A DNA stretch of 12,884 bases from Phycisphaerae bacterium (GCA_021736565.1 JAIPFO010000062.1:1-12884), one strand, 5' to 3'. Shown: positions 1 to 7,499, counted from the first letter of the stretch. Numbers and translations are program-made. Notes: generated by a model not told the origin, from the letters alone.

Positions 1-1
1 G

Positions 2-124
2 AGAGGGGAAGTTGAAGCGATCGTAGGCGGGCAGAAGACTTTGCCCGAAATAGAGCCACTTACGTTTGAAGGTATTGTCCAGGTCGATGAAACGGATGAG
101 GAAGGAAAATTGACAGATCGCTGA
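2..124 (+). CDS. C-terminal fragment of an unidentified protein (5' end outside window)
   Basis: An open frame enters from the left edge and ends at a TGA at 122-124, giving 40 residues that finish ...DEEGKLTDR. The composition is soluble and strongly acidic near the end, as is common at protein C-termini. It would be convergent with the downstream glycosylase gene, with 64 nt between the two stops. I do not recognise the family. A competing frame on the minus strand (from an ATG at 154, running off the left edge, with ...DLDNTFKRKWLYFG...) is also open, so the strand choice is uncertain and depends on sequence outside the window. Confidence 0.4.
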   Translation, partial: RGEVEAIVGGQKTLPEIEPLTFEGIVQVDETDEEGKLTDR

Positions 125-188
125 ATATCCAAGACGGCATGGGCCCCTTAGCATGAAGCGGGAAGAGATCGGTTGGTTGTACTTATTT

Positions 189-689
189 CTATTTTTGGCT
201 ATTGAGGCCGGTTCGCCAGGCGTTGAGTTTCTGTTGGAAGTCTATGGCGGCATGGGCCGGGGAGGTTGAGGGCAGGGTTTGAAGATGGAGGATCTGGGTC
301 TGGCGGGGTAATGTCTTTAGGGCGTATCGGGTGAACAGTTTATGGGCTTTCTGGCCATTGAAGAAAACGGCCTTGATCTGCGGGTGGAGGTTGAAGAATC
401 TGGCAAAGTCGTTGACTTTTTCATTTTTTATATTGCTGTCCAGGCTGCCGGTGCGATGGCATGAGGCCAGGACGTCCCATAACGCGATTTTGGCGGCCGT
501 GATATGCTGGCAGCGTTTTGGGTAGGGTTCGGTTGGGGCGAATTGTAATAATTGGCTCATGATCGGCCAGAACGCATTATGCGGCCAGGCATAATATTGC
601 CGCATCTGAAGCGAGCGTTCGCCGGGCATGGAGCCCAGAATGAGTATTCTGGCGTCCGGGCTGGCGACGGGTTTGAAGCTTTTGAGCAT
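189..689 (-). CDS. DNA-deoxyinosine (hypoxanthine) glycosylase, uracil-DNA glycosylase superfamily
   Basis: Predicted to excise hypoxanthine (deaminated adenine), and perhaps other deaminated bases, from DNA as the first step of base excision repair in the cytoplasm. The 166-residue protein shows the superfamily motif I region ILILGSMPG (residues 15-23), then YYAWPHNAFW (32-41), then IALWDVLASC, GSLDSNI and FFNGQKA, and the C-terminal motif LPSTSPAHA. This set is typical of the hypoxanthine-specific branch rather than classical Ung. I chose the ATG at 689 because family members begin only a few residues before the SFxPV...ILG segment. An ATG at 725 and a TTG at 752 are in frame upstream, and no start has a clear Shine-Dalgarno. 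A TTGACA occurs on this strand at 797-802, with GATAAT at 770-775, but the 21-nt spacing is too long to call a promoter. The gene stands alone. Confidence 0.88.
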   Translation of the reverse strand: MLKSFKPVASPDARILILGSMPGERSLQMRQYYAWPHNAFWPIMSQLLQFAPTEPYPKRCQHITAAKIALWDVLASCHRTGSLDSNIKNEKVNDFARFFNLHPQIKAVFFNGQKAHKLFTRYALKTLPRQTQILHLQTLPSTSPAHAAIDFQQKLNAWRTGLNSQK

Positions 690-818
690 GGTATGGGGCC
701 TTGATGGTGCCGAAGGGTGATACATGCGTGTGATATAAGACGGCGGCGTCAAAACGAATGACTTTGCTTATTATCCTTGTATTTGTAAACTATCGTTGTC
801 AATATGCAAGGATAAATT

Positions 819-913
819 ACCAGCGTTCGCTGGACCTCATCTGGCAGAGCCCACTTTAACAGGTTTACCTAAACTTCTTATTGTGCCTGAAAATACAAAT
901 TCCTATACACTAA
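819..913 (+). repeat. Dispersed ~95-bp repeat, copy 1
   Basis: First of three related units. It opens with a hairpin, CCAGCGTTCGCTGG (820-833), followed by a conserved stretch through ACCTCATCTGGCAGAGCCC (834-852), then a more variable AT-rich tail ending near AAATACAAATTCCTATAC. The head is identical over 33 nt to copy 2. Orientation is arbitrary. The open frame through this region has repeat-derived composition and is not a believable gene. Confidence 0.85.
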
Positions 914-918
914 TTTTA

Positions 919-1013
919 ACCAGCGTTCGCTGGACCTCATCTGGCAGAGCCCATTGCGAAAGACCACCTAAACTGCCTATTCTGCCTAAAATCACAAATT
1001 TCTGTACTATTAG
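919..1013 (+). repeat. Dispersed ~95-bp repeat, copy 2
   Basis: Starts exactly 100 bp after copy 1 in the same orientation. The hairpin and 33-nt head (920-952) are identical to copy 1. The tail is about two-thirds identical and keeps the landmarks ACCTAAACT, TGCCTAAAAT and ACAAATT. The interval to copy 3 (1014-1173) shows no gene, RNA or other repeat that I can identify. Confidence 0.85.
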
Positions 1014-1173
1014 TTTGATTCCTGGCGATGATTATCGTTGGTGGCCGGGGTGAGGGGTGATTTTTTCTGTTTGCGGTGACTCGGGGCGAAAAGTTTTGTA
1101 AGTCAATGTATGGTAATGAGTTATCGTGATTTTGTGGGTCGATTGTGTTTTGTTGGGAATGGGGACTTAAAAT

Positions 1174-1269
1174 ACCAGCTTGCGCTGGACCTCATCTGGC
1201 AGAGCCCGTTTTGAAGGCTACCTGATCGGCTTATTCTGCCTAAAATTACAAATTCCTATACAATTAAAA
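1174..1269 (+). repeat. Dispersed ~95-bp repeat, copy 3
   Basis: Same orientation as the other two copies. The hairpin is CCAGCTTGCGCTGG (1175-1188): the 5-bp stem CCAGC/GCTGG is kept although loop bases changed, which suggests that the fold matters. The sequence ACCTCATCTGGCAGAGCCC is identical. The tail keeps TTATTCTGCCTAAAAT, TACAAATTCCTATAC and ATTAAAAT. It lies about 90 bp upstream of the first gene of the heptose cluster, so it may sit in that gene's leader or promoter region. Confidence 0.82.
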
Positions 1270-1360
1270 TAGGGTGGAATTGTGTGGAATTATCTGGTAA
1301 ACTGTTGTGCTTGAATGAGTTATTGGACTTGTTGGGGAAGTTTACAACTATAGATTTAAG

Positions 1361-2332
1361 ATGGGACCGTTTGAATTGAAAGAGCGAAAAAAACAACATT
1401 ACCGTCCGATGGATGTCTCAGGGCTGAGTACGTTTTCTATGGGGACGCGTCAGCATAAGGTGGATAAGGCGGCGGTGGCGAAATTGCCGGAAAAGGGCGT
1501 CTCGGCGGCGGCGTTTCTTGACAGTCTGCCTGATTTTCTGGGTGCCCGGCAGCTGCGGCAACTGGCGCGGGTGATCGTTGAAGCGTATAAGAATGGCCGT
1601 CCTGTGTTTTTTGCGATGGGGGCCCATGTTATTAAAGTGGGCTGCTCGCCGATCATCATCGATTTGATGGAGCGGGGAATCCTTAGCGGGTTTGCGATGA
1701 ACGGGGCCGGCGGGATCCATGATTTTGAGATCGCCTGGGCGGGGCAGACGAGTGAAGATGTGGGTGCGAATCTGCATGAGGGGCGGTTTGGGATGACCAC
1801 CGAGGCCCCTGATTACCTGGCCCGGGCGGCTAAACGCGGCCGTGAAGAGGGCATTGGCCTGGCGGCCGCTTTGGGTGAAATTATTAACGAGGAAGAACTG
1901 CCGCATCGCGAGATGAGTTTGATGGCGGCGGCGGACCGATTGGGTAAGCTGGCGGCGATGCATGTGGCGGTGGGGACTGATACGGTTCACATGCATGAGG
2001 CGGCCGATGGGTGTGATATCGGGCAGGCGTCGCTGATCGATTTTCGGCGGGTGTGCAGTGCGGTGGCGGATTTAGGCGATGGCGGGGTGTGGGTGAATGT
2101 TGGCTCAGCGGTGGTACTGCCGGAAGTATTTTTAAAGGCCGTTTCGGTGGCGCGGAACCTGGGCGCGGACCTGGATGAGATGTACACCGCCAACCTGGAT
2201 ATGATGCGGCATTACCGGGTGGGGCAGAATGTGTTGAGCCGCCCGGTGAAAGACGGCCACAGCTTCCAGGTCATCGGCCATCACGAAATAACACTGCCGC
2301 TGTTGCGAATGATGATTTTGGAGGGGGTATAA
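1361..2332 (+). CDS. Deoxyhypusine-synthase-like conserved protein of unknown function
   Basis: The 323-residue protein has no signal peptide or membrane segment and is probably cytoplasmic. Its central part, VFFAMGAHVIKVGCSPIIID followed by NGAGGIHDFEIAWAGQTSEDV (residues about 82-138), resembles the glycine-rich NAD-binding region of the deoxyhypusine/homospermidine synthase fold, where a GxxxIxxG...I segment is followed by a T/NGAxxxxDxE segment. The C-terminal half carries GTDTVHMHEAADG and GGVWVNVGSAVVLPEVF. I do not see the classic deoxyhypusine synthase catalytic-lysine motif, and bacteria normally lack eIF5A, so the reaction is probably different. It is the first gene of the cluster, and hldE begins 5-11 nt after its stop, which implies co-transcription and a role linked to heptose or surface sugar metabolism. 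The ATG at 1361 lacks a well-spaced Shine-Dalgarno (GGGGAAG ends about 20 nt upstream). The gene call is secure; the function is not. Confidence 0.9.
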   Translation: MGPFELKERKKQHYRPMDVSGLSTFSMGTRQHKVDKAAVAKLPEKGVSAAAFLDSLPDFLGARQLRQLARVIVEAYKNGRPVFFAMGAHVIKVGCSPIIIDLMERGILSGFAMNGAGGIHDFEIAWAGQTSEDVGANLHEGRFGMTTEAPDYLARAAKRGREEGIGLAAALGEIINEEELPHREMSLMAAADRLGKLAAMHVAVGTDTVHMHEAADGCDIGQASLIDFRRVCSAVADLGDGGVWVNVGSAVVLPEVFLKAVSVARNLGADLDEMYTANLDMMRHYRVGQNVLSRPVKDGHSFQVIGHHEITLPLLRMMILEGV

Positions 2333-2343
2333 GGTATTTGCTT

Positions 2344-3846
2344 ATGTATGAACGTATGATGGAAATAATGAAGGGGGTGGGAACGCCTAAGGTGTTGGTT
2401 GTCGGCGACTTTATGCTGGACCACTACCTGTTCGGCAATATCGACCGGATCAGCCCGGAAGCCCCCGTTGTGGTGATGAATGTGACTGAACGGCAGGAGC
2501 AGCCCGGGGGTGCCGGCTCGGTGGTTGCAGACCTGGCGGCTTTGGAGGTGGCGGTGGCGTGCATGGGCGTGGTGGGCGATGACGCCAACGGCCGAAAGTT
2601 ATGCGATATGCTCGCCGAGATGGCGGGTGTGAATATTGATGGGCTGGTGAGTGATTCGGCTCGGCCGACAACCTCGAAACAGCGAATCGTCGGCCTGGCC
2701 CAGCATCGGCATCGTCAGCAGCTCATGCGGATCGACGAGGAGGATACAGGGGATATCAGCGAGGCCACGCAGGAGGAATTGCGGAAACGACTGGATAAGC
2801 TGGTTGCCTGGTGCGATGTGGTCTGTCTGGAAGATTATGACAAGGGGGTGCTGTGCCATTCGTTTGCCCAGCAGGTGATCGCGGCGGCGGGTGCGGCGGG
2901 TAAGAAGGTGATCGTCGATCCGGCGCGGCTTAGCGATTATTCACGCTATGCCGGGGCGTGGCTGGTCAAGCCGAACCGTCGTGAGGTCGGCATCGCTACC
3001 GGCATAGAAATTAATGGCAACGAGAACTGGCATGAGGCGGTCGGCCAATTGGCCCGGGATTATGATATCGCCAACCTGGTGGTCACCCTGGATAAATCGG
3101 GCGCATACCTGTACCAGCGGGATAGTGACAAAGGGGAGCTGATCCCCACACGGCCGCGGAGTGTTTATGATGTGACCGGGGCGGGTGATATGGTTTTGGC
3201 AGCGTTGGGAACGTTGATCGGGGCACACTATGACAATATCGAAAAGCCCACGCTCGAAGAGGTGGTGCGGCTGGCCAATGTGGCCGGTGGGCTGGAGGTG
3301 GAAAAATTCGGCTGCGTGGGGATAACCCGTGGTGAGATCATCGCCGAGCTGAGCCGTGAACGACGGGACCAGCGGGGGAAGATCTATACGCTGGCATTGC
3401 TCTTACAGGAATTGGAATGGCAGCGGGATAAGACCATCGTGTTTACCAACGGCTGTTACGACCTGCTGCATCCGGGGCATATCGAGCTGTTGAACTTTGC
3501 CAAGAAGCAGGGCGACATTCTGATCGTGGCGATCAATAGTGACCGTTCGGTAAGAGAACTCAAAGGCGAATCCCGTCCGATCTTAAAAGAGCAGGACCGC
3601 ATGGCCCTGGTTTCGGCGTTGGAGATGGTGGACTATGTGGTGCTGTTTGACGAAGAGACGCCCAAGGCGATCATTGAGCAGGTCAGCCCGAATGTGCTGA
3701 TCAAGGGCAGTGACTGGACCGGTGCGGTCGTTGGCCAGGGGTGGGTTGAGAGCCATGGCGGCAAGGTGGTGTTGATGCCGCTGGTGGCGGGACGCAGCAC
3801 GACCGGGATCATCGATAAGGTGCTGGCCAGTTATGGCGAAAAGTGA
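2344..3846 (+). CDS. hldE: Bifunctional heptose-7-phosphate kinase / heptose-1-phosphate adenylyltransferase
   Basis: Makes ADP-D-glycero-beta-D-manno-heptose in the cytoplasm in two separate steps: phosphorylation of heptose 7-phosphate at C1, and adenylylation of the 1-phosphate once GmhB has removed the 7-phosphate. The N-terminal part (residues about 15-330) is a PfkB/ribokinase-type kinase: VLVVGDFMLDHYLFG, RISPEAPVVV, the GGAGSVV substrate loop, and DVTGAGD near residues 275-282, whose Asp is the catalytic base. The C-terminal part (about 340-500) is a cytidylyltransferase-like domain with TNGCYDLLHPGH (HxGH nucleotide-binding motif) and a late VLIKGSDW segment. The length of 500 residues is close to the usual ~477. 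I chose the ATG at 2344, with AAGG 9 nt upstream. A TTG at 2338 with GGAGGGGG upstream is an equally spaced alternative and would add two residues. The gene is 11 nt or less from the preceding stop. Confidence 0.96.
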   Translation: MYERMMEIMKGVGTPKVLVVGDFMLDHYLFGNIDRISPEAPVVVMNVTERQEQPGGAGSVVADLAALEVAVACMGVVGDDANGRKLCDMLAEMAGVNIDGLVSDSARPTTSKQRIVGLAQHRHRQQLMRIDEEDTGDISEATQEELRKRLDKLVAWCDVVCLEDYDKGVLCHSFAQQVIAAAGAAGKKVIVDPARLSDYSRYAGAWLVKPNRREVGIATGIEINGNENWHEAVGQLARDYDIANLVVTLDKSGAYLYQRDSDKGELIPTRPRSVYDVTGAGDMVLAALGTLIGAHYDNIEKPTLEEVVRLANVAGGLEVEKFGCVGITRGEIIAELSRERRDQRGKIYTLALLLQELEWQRDKTIVFTNGCYDLLHPGHIELLNFAKKQGDILIVAINSDRSVRELKGESRPILKEQDRMALVSALEMVDYVVLFDEETPKAIIEQVSPNVLIKGSDWTGAVVGQGWVESHGGKVVLMPLVAGRSTTGIIDKVLASYGEK

Positions 3847-3950
3847 GAAACTCAGCGTTCACCTGCTTGCGATGCTCAGGCTATATTTTATTAGTAGAAG
3901 CCGCTGCAGGCGAGGTCTTCGTTTTTAGTTCTTTTTCTTAACTTATAACA

Positions 3951-5348
3951 ATGGCAGAGAGTATGACAAAAAAACGAGCTGTATTTTTAGATCGCGACGG
4001 AACGCTGATAGAGCATTTTGATTACCTCACCGAGGTTAATCAGGTGGCCTTGATGGCCAAGGCCGCCGGGGCGCTGAAATATTTGAAGGGCCATGGGTTT
4101 GTACTGGTGATGATCAGCAACCAGTCGGGGGTGGCCCGGGGGCTGCTGAGCGAGGAGAAGCTCCGGGTCATTAATGATCATCTGCATACACTGCTGATCA
4201 AGCAGGGGGCGTACCTGGATGGGATGTATTACTGTCCCTATCATCCGGATGGGAAGGTGGCCAAGTATCGAACTGAAAGTGAGTTGCGCAAGCCCAGGCC
4301 GGGGATGCTGCTCCAGGCGTCAGAGGACCTGGAGATCGACCTGTCGCAAAGCTGGATGATCGGGGATGATGACCGGGATATTATGGCAGGCCGCGCCGCG
4401 GGGTGCCGGACGATCATGCTGAAGGCGCAGGGCTCGCCCCTGGTGCGTAAAGGGGAGGTGGTTGCAGATCACAAGGCGAAGGACCTTCAGGAAGCGGCCA
4501 ATATTGTGGTGCATTATGCCGATGCACATAAAAAAACAATGGCGCCGGATGAGCCGGATGAACCGGCCGCACCGAGTGAACCGGATGAGCCACTCGAACC
4601 GGATGAGCCCATGGAGAGGGCGCAGGCAAATCCTGGCGATGAGGGCCATGGTATTGACACGCGGGACGCTGAGGCCGACGAACCGGAAGAGACCGGTGAG
4701 GTGATAGTGGAAAACCGGGTAGAGACTCTCGTGGCGGTGGTAGATCCGGTGGAAGAACCAAAGGATCCCAGCCCCCCGGAACCACTCAGCGAACCGAGTG
4801 ATGCGACGGTGGATACCGATGAGGGAGACGGGCCGGCTGTCGACCCGAAGATGGCAATGGGGTTTGAGGTTAAGCGACAATCAAATTATGAAAAAAGGAT
4901 GCAACCGCCTGCCGACCAGGAGATGGCGATGGGGTTTGAGATCCCGCTGACGATGGAGGAGTCGGCCCGTTCGACAGGCAGTCCAGAGGACACCGGACAG
5001 CAGGGGGTGCCCCAGGTCGCTGGGCCCGAGGCGGTTGTTCAAGAGACCGGTGAGGACCCTGACGAGGACCTTGACGCGGTGGAAGTCGTCGATCCGGCGG
5101 TGAGAAAGATCCTGAATGATATATTGCGGGAGATCAAGCAGTCGAATCGTCATGGGGGCATGGGGGCCGAGTTTTCGATCTTTAAGGTATTGGCCGGCAT
5201 TATACAAATGCTCGTACTGCTGTGCCTGGTATTAGCCTATCGCAATAGCGGCGGCCTGCACCCGGATCCTGTGGCGGTTCAAAATTGCCTGCTGACCGGG
5301 GTGGTCTGCCAGGTGATGGCCCTGACCTTTCTTTTGGGAGACCGGTGA
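3951..5348 (+). CDS. gmhB: GmhB-type heptose-bisphosphate phosphatase fused to an acidic linker and C-terminal membrane hairpin
   Basis: Residues about 8-195 are a HAD phosphatase of the GmhB/HisB-N type, expected to remove the 7-phosphate of heptose 1,7-bisphosphate. Visible motifs are FLDRDGT (nucleophile D14, acid/base D16), ISNQSG (55-60), RKPRPGM (113-119) and GDDDRD (138-143). Typical GmhB is ~190 residues; this one is 465. After residue 197 comes a Pro/Glu/Asp-rich linker with repeated DEP units, then two MAMGFE motifs (301-306 and 325-330), then two hydrophobic segments (about 409-430 and 445-463) that should place the protein at the inner membrane. Compared with E. coli GmhB, three zinc ligands appear replaced (Y97, S110, L112; only C95 remains). 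A 104-nt gap separates it from hldE. The start is uncertain: ATG 3951 or ATG 3963, neither with a good Shine-Dalgarno. The phosphatase assignment is firm; the exact substrate is inferred from the neighbours. Confidence 0.92.
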   Translation: MAESMTKKRAVFLDRDGTLIEHFDYLTEVNQVALMAKAAGALKYLKGHGFVLVMISNQSGVARGLLSEEKLRVINDHLHTLLIKQGAYLDGMYYCPYHPDGKVAKYRTESELRKPRPGMLLQASEDLEIDLSQSWMIGDDDRDIMAGRAAGCRTIMLKAQGSPLVRKGEVVADHKAKDLQEAANIVVHYADAHKKTMAPDEPDEPAAPSEPDEPLEPDEPMERAQANPGDEGHGIDTRDAEADEPEETGEVIVENRVETLVAVVDPVEEPKDPSPPEPLSEPSDATVDTDEGDGPAVDPKMAMGFEVKRQSNYEKRMQPPADQEMAMGFEIPLTMEESARSTGSPEDTGQQGVPQVAGPEAVVQETGEDPDEDLDAVEVVDPAVRKILNDILREIKQSNRHGGMGAEFSIFKVLAGIIQMLVLLCLVLAYRNSGGLHPDPVAVQNCLLTGVVCQVMALTFLLGDR

Positions 5349-5350
5349 AC

Positions 5351-5385
5351 AATCGCGTCACCGCATGCGGTGGGCTGCGACGATT
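5351..5385. promoter_or_regulatory. Palindromic stem-loop between gmhB and the GT9-WaaP gene
   Basis: A perfect 14-bp palindrome, CACCGCATGCGGTG (5359-5372), is enclosed by a second pairing, AATCG (5351-5355) with CGATT (5381-5385). It lies directly after the gmhB stop, 14 nt before the next start codon. No T run follows, so it is not an obvious intrinsic terminator. It could be a protein-binding operator, an mRNA stabiliser, or an element controlling translation of the downstream gene, which lacks a Shine-Dalgarno. Confidence 0.4.
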
Positions 5386-5399
5386 TGGTCATGTAACTC

Positions 5400-7361
5400 A
5401 TGGATAATATTTCTAATAAAAAGATCGTGGTGGTGCTGCCGGGCCCCATGGGGGATGTGGTGATGGGAACCGGGGCGTTGCACCGTTTGCGGGCCGGGCT
5501 GCCGGGCTGCGCGATTACGTTTATGGGCAGTGCGTCGGCGCGGGCGATATTGGCAGGCTGTCCGTGGGCGGATGACTGGATCGGGGTCGATAATAAAAGC
5601 GAAGCGGCCAGGGCATTGCGAGGGGGAAAGTTTGACGCGGCGATCTTAATGCGTAATTCCTTCCGATCAGCCTGGCAGGTATGGCGGGCCGGGATCGCTG
5701 AGCGAATAGGCTATGATCGGGATGGACGCGGCTGCCTGCTGACCCACCGCGTGAATGTCCTGCGCATCGGCAAGCGGTTTGCCCCGATAGCGATGAAGGA
5801 TTATTATGGGCGACTGGTCGATGAGGCGATCGAACGGCTGGGTGGGGATACTGCGGTTGATACCGCCGACCAGATGGAACTGTTCGTGGGGGATGAGGAC
5901 CGGCGCGAGGTTGATGCGCTGCTGGAGCGATGGAAGCTTAGGGACCAGCAGGATAAGCTGGTGATGCTGGTCGTGGGGGGCGCCTTTGGCGGCAGTAAAT
6001 GGTGGCCGGCGGATCGATTTGGCCAGTTGGCCGACCGGCTTAGCGATGATGGCTACCGTGTGATCGTCAGCTGTGCGCCCAATGATACTGAACGACAGAT
6101 CGACCGGGCGGTCAGCCAGGCCGCTTCATCTCAATTGTATCATACCGTTAATGAAAACGTGAGCTTAGGCGGCATTAAGGAACTGACCCGGCGATGTGCC
6201 CTGATGGTCAGTAATGATACCGGCCCGTGTCATATCGCCGCGGCCTTTAATGTGAGGCTCGTGACGCTTTTTGGCCCGACGGACCCGCGCTGGACGGTGA
6301 CCGAATACACCGGCGAGGTGCGGTTGCGGTGCGATGTGGTGTGTGGGCCATGCCAGGAAAGTGTCTGTCAGAAGGACCATCGGTGTATGGCCGCCCTGTC
6401 GGTTGATCGGGTGTATGATGCGGCAGTAGCGCAGCTGGCCGCCACACGCCCTGAAGAGGCAACGCCGGGCCACGGCCCTGCCGGAACCTATTACCGGGTG
6501 TATGATGAATCCTTTGTGCCGCTGCGCGACGCAAGCGGGCTGGTGCATTCAACCTATAAACCATTATTGGAAAACCACGAACTGGGCAGCCTGAACGATA
6601 TTTTTTCTTACAGCCAGGGCGAGCGACTGCACAAGGCGGGGTTGGGGGTGCGTGAGCGGTTTCGCCTGAAATTAAAGGGGCCGGATGGTCAGGGGTGTAC
6701 CGTGTACCTCAAGCGATTCGGCCGGGATCGGTTGAAATCGCTGGTGAAACAGTGGCTCTCCCGCCGAAGCATGGACGCTGCCGGCATGTACGATTTCGCT
6801 GCCGCGGTCGACCTGGCCCGGGCGGGTGTGCCGGTACCCCGGCCGATAGCCTACGGCCAGGAAATCGGCCCATTCGGCGAGAAGCGAAGTTTTGCGATCA
6901 TCGAAGAACTGCCCAACGCCGAAGCCCTGGAGCGACTGATGCCTCAATGGGCCCAGGTTAAGGGGAACTATAAACTGCTGGCCAACCGCAGGGCACTCAT
7001 CGGGCAGGTGGCGGCCCTGGCCAGAACGATGCATGACCAGGGATACTATCATCGCGATTTTTACCTGGCCCATCTGTTCCTGTGCCGGGATAAATTTGGC
7101 CAGGAGAAAATTTGCCTGATCGATCTCCAACGTGTCTTCAAACCGATCATCGCCCGGCGACGCTGGCAGATAAAAGACCTCTCTCAGCTGTATTACTCGG
7201 CGAAAGACTACTTCAGCAAAACAGAGATGGCCCGATTCCTGCGAACCTATTTTGACGTCGCCAAACTAACCCCCGAGCATAAACTGCTTATCCGGGCGGT
7301 TGTCGCCAAAGCCAAAAGGATCGAACGGCACGACAGGAAGAAGTTGCGCACTCAGAATTAA
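5400..7361 (+). CDS. Fusion: family 9 glycosyltransferase (heptosyltransferase-like) + WaaP-type lipopolysaccharide kinase
   Basis: The 653-residue protein has two enzymes in one chain. Residues about 8-350 match GT9 heptosyltransferases: VVLPGPMGDVVMGTGAL near the N-terminus and SNDTGPCHIAAAF (271-283, containing the D-T-G-P-x-H signature) followed by LFGPTDPRWT. This domain should transfer heptose from an ADP-heptose donor to the lipid A-core at the cytoplasmic face. Residues about 365-640 are a protein-kinase-like fold of the WaaP/Kdo-kinase family: VYLKRF (K438, likely ATP-binding lysine), HRDFYLAH (551-558, catalytic D553) and LIDLQR (metal-binding D575). It would phosphorylate a core sugar. 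In characterised systems these are separate proteins, so the fusion suggests coupled transfer and phosphorylation. No transmembrane segment is visible. The ATG at 5400 has no Shine-Dalgarno, 51 nt after gmhB. It is the last gene of the cluster and convergent with the catalase. Confidence 0.93.
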   Translation: MDNISNKKIVVVLPGPMGDVVMGTGALHRLRAGLPGCAITFMGSASARAILAGCPWADDWIGVDNKSEAARALRGGKFDAAILMRNSFRSAWQVWRAGIAERIGYDRDGRGCLLTHRVNVLRIGKRFAPIAMKDYYGRLVDEAIERLGGDTAVDTADQMELFVGDEDRREVDALLERWKLRDQQDKLVMLVVGGAFGGSKWWPADRFGQLADRLSDDGYRVIVSCAPNDTERQIDRAVSQAASSQLYHTVNENVSLGGIKELTRRCALMVSNDTGPCHIAAAFNVRLVTLFGPTDPRWTVTEYTGEVRLRCDVVCGPCQESVCQKDHRCMAALSVDRVYDAAVAQLAATRPEEATPGHGPAGTYYRVYDESFVPLRDASGLVHSTYKPLLENHELGSLNDIFSYSQGERLHKAGLGVRERFRLKLKGPDGQGCTVYLKRFGRDRLKSLVKQWLSRRSMDAAGMYDFAAAVDLARAGVPVPRPIAYGQEIGPFGEKRSFAIIEELPNAEALERLMPQWAQVKGNYKLLANRRALIGQVAALARTMHDQGYYHRDFYLAHLFLCRDKFGQEKICLIDLQRVFKPIIARRRWQIKDLSQLYYSAKDYFSKTEMARFLRTYFDVAKLTPEHKLLIRAVVAKAKRIERHDRKKLRTQN

Positions 7362-7410
7362 GCGTTGCGAAGTTTGCTTCGGTTTCCGTAAAGAGTCGTT
7401 ATCACATTTC

Positions 7411-7477
7411 GTATGGGGACCTCTGAAACCCTGCTTAGGTATTCTTGAAAAAGCGACGACCTCAGAGATCCCCGTAT
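7411..7477. mobile_element. Tiny MITE-like inverted-repeat element with 4-bp direct repeats
   Basis: A 59-bp core (7415-7473) begins GGGGACCTCTGA and ends TCAGAGATCCCC. These are inverted repeats matching at 11 of 12 positions. The core is flanked on both sides by GTAT (7411-7414 and 7474-7477), which looks like a 4-bp target duplication. It lies between the convergent ends of the GT9-WaaP and catalase genes, so in RNA it would also form a long hairpin that could serve as a bidirectional terminator, although no T run follows. It encodes nothing. The termini recall those of IS5-like elements from memory only. Confidence 0.5.
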
Positions 7478-7499
7478 AGACGATTAATCGGGCCCCCTT

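Noticed and set aside
1..154. Minus-strand open frame from an ATG at 154 running off the left edge
   Set aside because: Plausible amino acids (DLDNTFKRKWLYFG) but it overlaps the + strand tail at 2-124, which looks more like a protein end. It cannot be settled without flanking sequence.
796..1053. 85-codon open frame on the + strand
   Set aside because: It spans two copies of the dispersed repeat and its sequence is repeat-derived; no Shine-Dalgarno and no family resemblance.
819..1269. CRISPR array
   Set aside because: Only three irregularly spaced units (100 and 255 bp apart), with related rather than unique intervening sequence and no cas genes.
1323..1354. Promoter TTGGAC ... TATAGA before the first heptose-cluster gene
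   Set aside because: The spacer is 20 nt and transcription would begin at the start codon; other combinations are no better, so none is called.
4320..4880. 186-codon minus-strand open frame
   Set aside because: Antisense to the low-complexity DEP linker of the gmhB fusion; repetitive sequence keeps it free of stops.
7364..7385. Terminator hairpin CGAAG/CTTCG just after the GT9-WaaP stop
   Set aside because: Only a 5-bp stem with a weak GTTT tail; not strong enough to call.
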